Shown here: positions 14,635 to 16,153 of the stretch, piece by piece | Layout: every line of letters begins with the position of its first letter | Numbering within the stretch: the first letter of the stretch is position 1 | Origin: an uncultured Haloferula sp. | Lineage (GTDB): Bacteria > Verrucomicrobiota > Verrucomicrobiae > Verrucomicrobiales > Akkermansiaceae | Direction: 5' to 3' | Assembly (NCBI GenBank): GCA_946481625.1 | Contig: CAMLOZ010000013.1 | Coordinates: forward strand, 1-16,153 | DNA length: 16,153 bases | Program-made: the position numbers and the translations under genes | The notes under the pieces: model-generated | The model's input: the letters and a program-made list of their open reading frames with translations, nothing else | What the model was told of the DNA's origin: nothing | Databases searched by the model: none

Positions 14635-14865
14635 TCACCATTCCGGCCCGACCGGGGACTCGATGACGACTTGCTCCTCCTCACCTTCTTCCTTCCCGGG
14701 GGGTAGTTCGCGAACAGGTCGCCGCAAGGCATGCAGGTAATAAACTTCGAGCAATTCCGCTCCGCGGTAGAATCGGATCTCACGCGGTTCGCTGTCGATG
14801 GTGCAGGTATCGGCCTGGATGACCTTGGGCTCCTGGCCGATCTCATGGACGAAATATCGTTTCAT
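14635..14865 (-). CDS. Small protein of unknown function (76 aa)
   Basis: The protein starts MKRYFVHEIGQEPKVIQADT and has an acidic tail (GKEEGEEEQVV). I do not recognise a family. It is predicted to be soluble, beta-rich (short alternating strands such as REIRFYRGAELLEVYYL) and shows no signal peptide or membrane helix. Third codon positions are mostly G/C, as in the neighbours, which favours it over the overlapping plus-strand frame. A TTG codon at 14889 would add eight residues (MQKDSNET); neither start has a clear Shine-Dalgarno. It converges on the usp operon (33-bp gap) and diverges from the host-attachment gene. Confidence 0.6.
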   Translation of the reverse strand: MKRYFVHEIGQEPKVIQADTCTIDSEPREIRFYRGAELLEVYYLHALRRPVRELPPGKEEGEEEQVVIESPVGPEW

Positions 14866-14914
14866 GGTTTCATTGCTGTCTTTTTGCAAAGGTTGAGCAT
14901 CGGTCGCTCGCCGG

Positions 14915-14942
14915 TTGAGTTTCCGTCGAGCGGCAGGATAGT
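14915..14942 (+). promoter_or_regulatory. Weak sigma-70-like promoter candidate for the host-attachment gene
   Basis: TTGAGT (4 of 6 to the -35 consensus), a 16-base spacer and GATAGT (4 of 6 to the -10 consensus), ending 27 bases before the ATG at 14970. It lies in the 104-bp divergent gap. With so loose a match this is only a suggestion. Confidence 0.2.
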
Positions 14943-14969
14943 CGCAGGTGAATTACCATACCGACCGTC

Positions 14970-15431
14970 ATGTACCAGCTCGTCATTCTCGCCTCCCTCG
15001 GCCGTGTCCGCGCCTTGAAATTGCATTCCCGCGGGGACGACCCCGCGGATAAAGCCCATCTGGTCGAATTGGACCATCTCGGGAAGAGTTTTCACCAGCC
15101 TCCGCTTCACGACATCGTCACCGACCAGGCCGGACGCTTCCAGCAAGGCGCGTCCGTCGACCGGCGCGGCGGAATGTCCTACGGGGAGGAACACGAGCTG
15201 GCGGAGCATCTGGAGCACGAAGCCGTCAAGGCGGTCGCGGGCCAGATCGATGTCATCGTCCGGGCCGAGGCGTGCCCTCCCTGGCTGCTGCTGGCTCCCC
15301 GCCCGATCCTGGCGCGATTGGAAGCGGCCTTGTCCCGGGATGCCGCCGATTCGCTGGCGAAGTCCGTCGCGGCAGACCTCACGAACCTCCCGCTCTCCGA
15401 ATTGGAGGGCCGCTTGCTCGCCGAGGCTTGA
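14970..15431 (+). CDS. Host-attachment protein family (baeRF/eRF1-like fold), 153 aa
   Basis: Resembles the family named 'protein required for attachment to host cells' (PF10116), now grouped with bacterial eRF1/Pelota-like domains. The pattern is an N-terminal strand with VILASLGRVRALKL, a middle region around YGEEHELAEHLEHEAVKAV, then the strongest block: VRAEACPPWLLLAPRPILARLE followed by DLTNLPLSELEGRL, close to the family's typical ending of 'APP-LLG-LR' and 'DLTHLPLHELE'. The quoted 22-residue block lies at about residues 106-127. No Shine-Dalgarno is well placed, but the start matches where the family usually begins. The family name comes from an old attachment phenotype; a ribosome- or stress-linked role is more likely but unproven. 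Relatives often sit near Usp, PEP synthase and acetate kinase genes, as here. An 8-bp gap separates it from the convergent esterase gene. Confidence 0.72.
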   Translation: MYQLVILASLGRVRALKLHSRGDDPADKAHLVELDHLGKSFHQPPLHDIVTDQAGRFQQGASVDRRGGMSYGEEHELAEHLEHEAVKAVAGQIDVIVRAEACPPWLLLAPRPILARLEAALSRDAADSLAKSVAADLTNLPLSELEGRLLAEA

Positions 15432-15439
15432 GATCGTGT

Positions 15440-16153
15440 TCATAGACCTGCGGGATAGGCCTCCGGCGCTTCGCCATGGTCCCACCCGGCGATACCTTCC
15501 AAGGGCAAGACCGGGCGGGTCCTGTCGATGTGGATCACCGCGTCGAACTCGTTCGCGAGCCGGGCCTTGAAGTAGTGGCTCTGCCGCTCGGTCTCCGGGC
15601 GGTAAACCACGCCGATCGCCCGTTGCAAGCGCTCGCGTCCCAACTCGCCGACTCCCGGGCCCTCGCCTCCGAGATCGATCCAGAACTCCGGAATCCCGAC
15701 TTCATGGAAGAGCCGCTCGTAACTTCCCTCCATGCCGGGCAGGACCTTTTTCCTTTCACCGGGTAGATGCCACCCCGTTGCCGCAGTCACCTCTCCCTCA
15801 TAAGTTGTGAAACCGATCAAGCGCGAATGGTCCCCATAAGCCTCGCGCACGAGTTGCCCCAGATTCAATTCCCCGTGGCGCATCCGCTCGGTTGCGCGCG
15901 CGTCGCCGACATGCGAATTGTGGGCCCATACGACCACCTTCGCCTGTCGTCCGGCGGTTTGGGACCGCGCGATGATCTCGACCAGCATCTCCATCATGTG
16001 CTGATCGCGCAGGTTCCACGAGGAAACGTCGGAGCGGAACATCTTGCGGTAGTAGAGCTCCGCATTGCGGACCAGCCGGGCGTTCTGGGCGGCAAAGAAG
16101 AACTCCTCCTCGGCCACCGCTCCATCCCTCCCGAGGTACTCCACCTCCTTTGC
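15440..16153 (-). CDS. Erythromycin-esterase-like protein, C-terminal part
   Basis: The last 237 residues of an EreA/EreB-family (PF05139-type) protein; the frame stays open through the right edge, so the N-terminus, including the family's catalytic N-terminal histidine, is not visible. Recognisable parts are ARLVRNAELYYRKMF, SWNLRDQHMMEM, the hallmark VVWAHNSHVGDARATEM-like segment (actual VWAHNSHVGDARATERM), LGQLVREAYGDHSRLIGFTT, and a C-terminal block GVVYRPETERQSHYFKA. Family members include macrolide esterases, but many chromosomal ones, often beside phosphoribosyltransferase or stress genes, have no shown macrolide activity. The succinoglycan-biosynthesis-type annotation sometimes given to relatives is not supported by anything here. 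The context here is a stress island without other resistance genes, so a role in drug resistance should not be assumed. Confidence 0.85.
   Translation of the reverse strand, partial: AKEVEYLGRDGAVAEEEFFFAAQNARLVRNAELYYRKMFRSDVSSWNLRDQHMMEMLVEIIARSQTAGRQAKVVVWAHNSHVGDARATERMRHGELNLGQLVREAYGDHSRLIGFTTYEGEVTAATGWHLPGERKKVLPGMEGSYERLFHEVGIPEFWIDLGGEGPGVGELGRERLQRAIGVVYRPETERQSHYFKARLANEFDAVIHIDRTRPVLPLEGIAGWDHGEAPEAYPAGL

Noticed and set aside
14731..15018. Plus-strand frame of 95 codons starting MQVINFEQFRSAVESD
   Set aside because: It looks protein-like at first, but it overlaps both the small minus-strand gene and the host-attachment gene, its third positions are less G/C-rich, and its C-terminus is Ser/Pro-rich shadow sequence.

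Overview
This is a GC-rich (roughly 63-66% by eye), densely coding bacterial stretch with very short intergenic gaps, ATGA and 8-bp overlaps, and no rRNA, tRNA, insertion sequence or CRISPR array. The gene content (tandem Usp proteins, PEP synthase, acetate kinase/PduL, NAD-linked formate dehydrogenase, formate/nitrite channel, P2-type ATPase, host-attachment/baeRF-like protein, erythromycin-esterase-like protein) suggests an aerobe or facultative anaerobe carrying an energy- and oxygen-limitation survival island. The host lineage cannot be fixed from this sequence. A Gram-negative with a high-GC genome, proteobacterial or of the Verrucomicrobiota type, is a guess only.

Left arm (1-9715, all on the minus strand, transcribed right to left). 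The order is a P-type cation ATPase, then a three-part fusion (cyclic-nucleotide-binding-like domain + acetate kinase + PduL phosphotransacylase), then a fused NuoE-NuoF-like formate dehydrogenase subunit, then the molybdenum formate dehydrogenase alpha subunit, then an FNT-family channel that runs off the left edge. Junctions are 3 bp, 64 bp, 3 bp and an 8-bp overlap, so this reads as one operon. Together the genes could turn acetyl-CoA into acetate plus ATP on one polypeptide, interconvert formate and CO2 with NAD(H), and move formate across the membrane: a compact fermentative ATP and redox module.

Centre (9716-9890). A 175-bp divergent intergenic region separates the left operon from a right operon on the plus strand. 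It holds two inverted repeats that could be shared control sites.

Right arm (9891-14601, plus strand). PEP synthase (ppsA) overlaps by 4 bp a two-domain universal stress protein, which is followed after 11 bp by a three-domain universal stress protein. Usp proteins next to a P2-type ATPase recall hypoxia regulons such as the mycobacterial DosR regulon (ctpF beside a usp gene) and the Anr-type regulons of pseudomonads; that parallel is inference.

Right edge (14635-16153). A small unknown minus-strand gene, a plus-strand host-attachment (baeRF-like) protein, and a minus-strand erythromycin-esterase-like protein that runs off the right edge.

The strongest candidate for something new is the CNB-AckA-PduL fusion at 4649-6949, set in an operon with formate dehydrogenase and a formate channel. 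No stretch over 300 bases lacks a gene.
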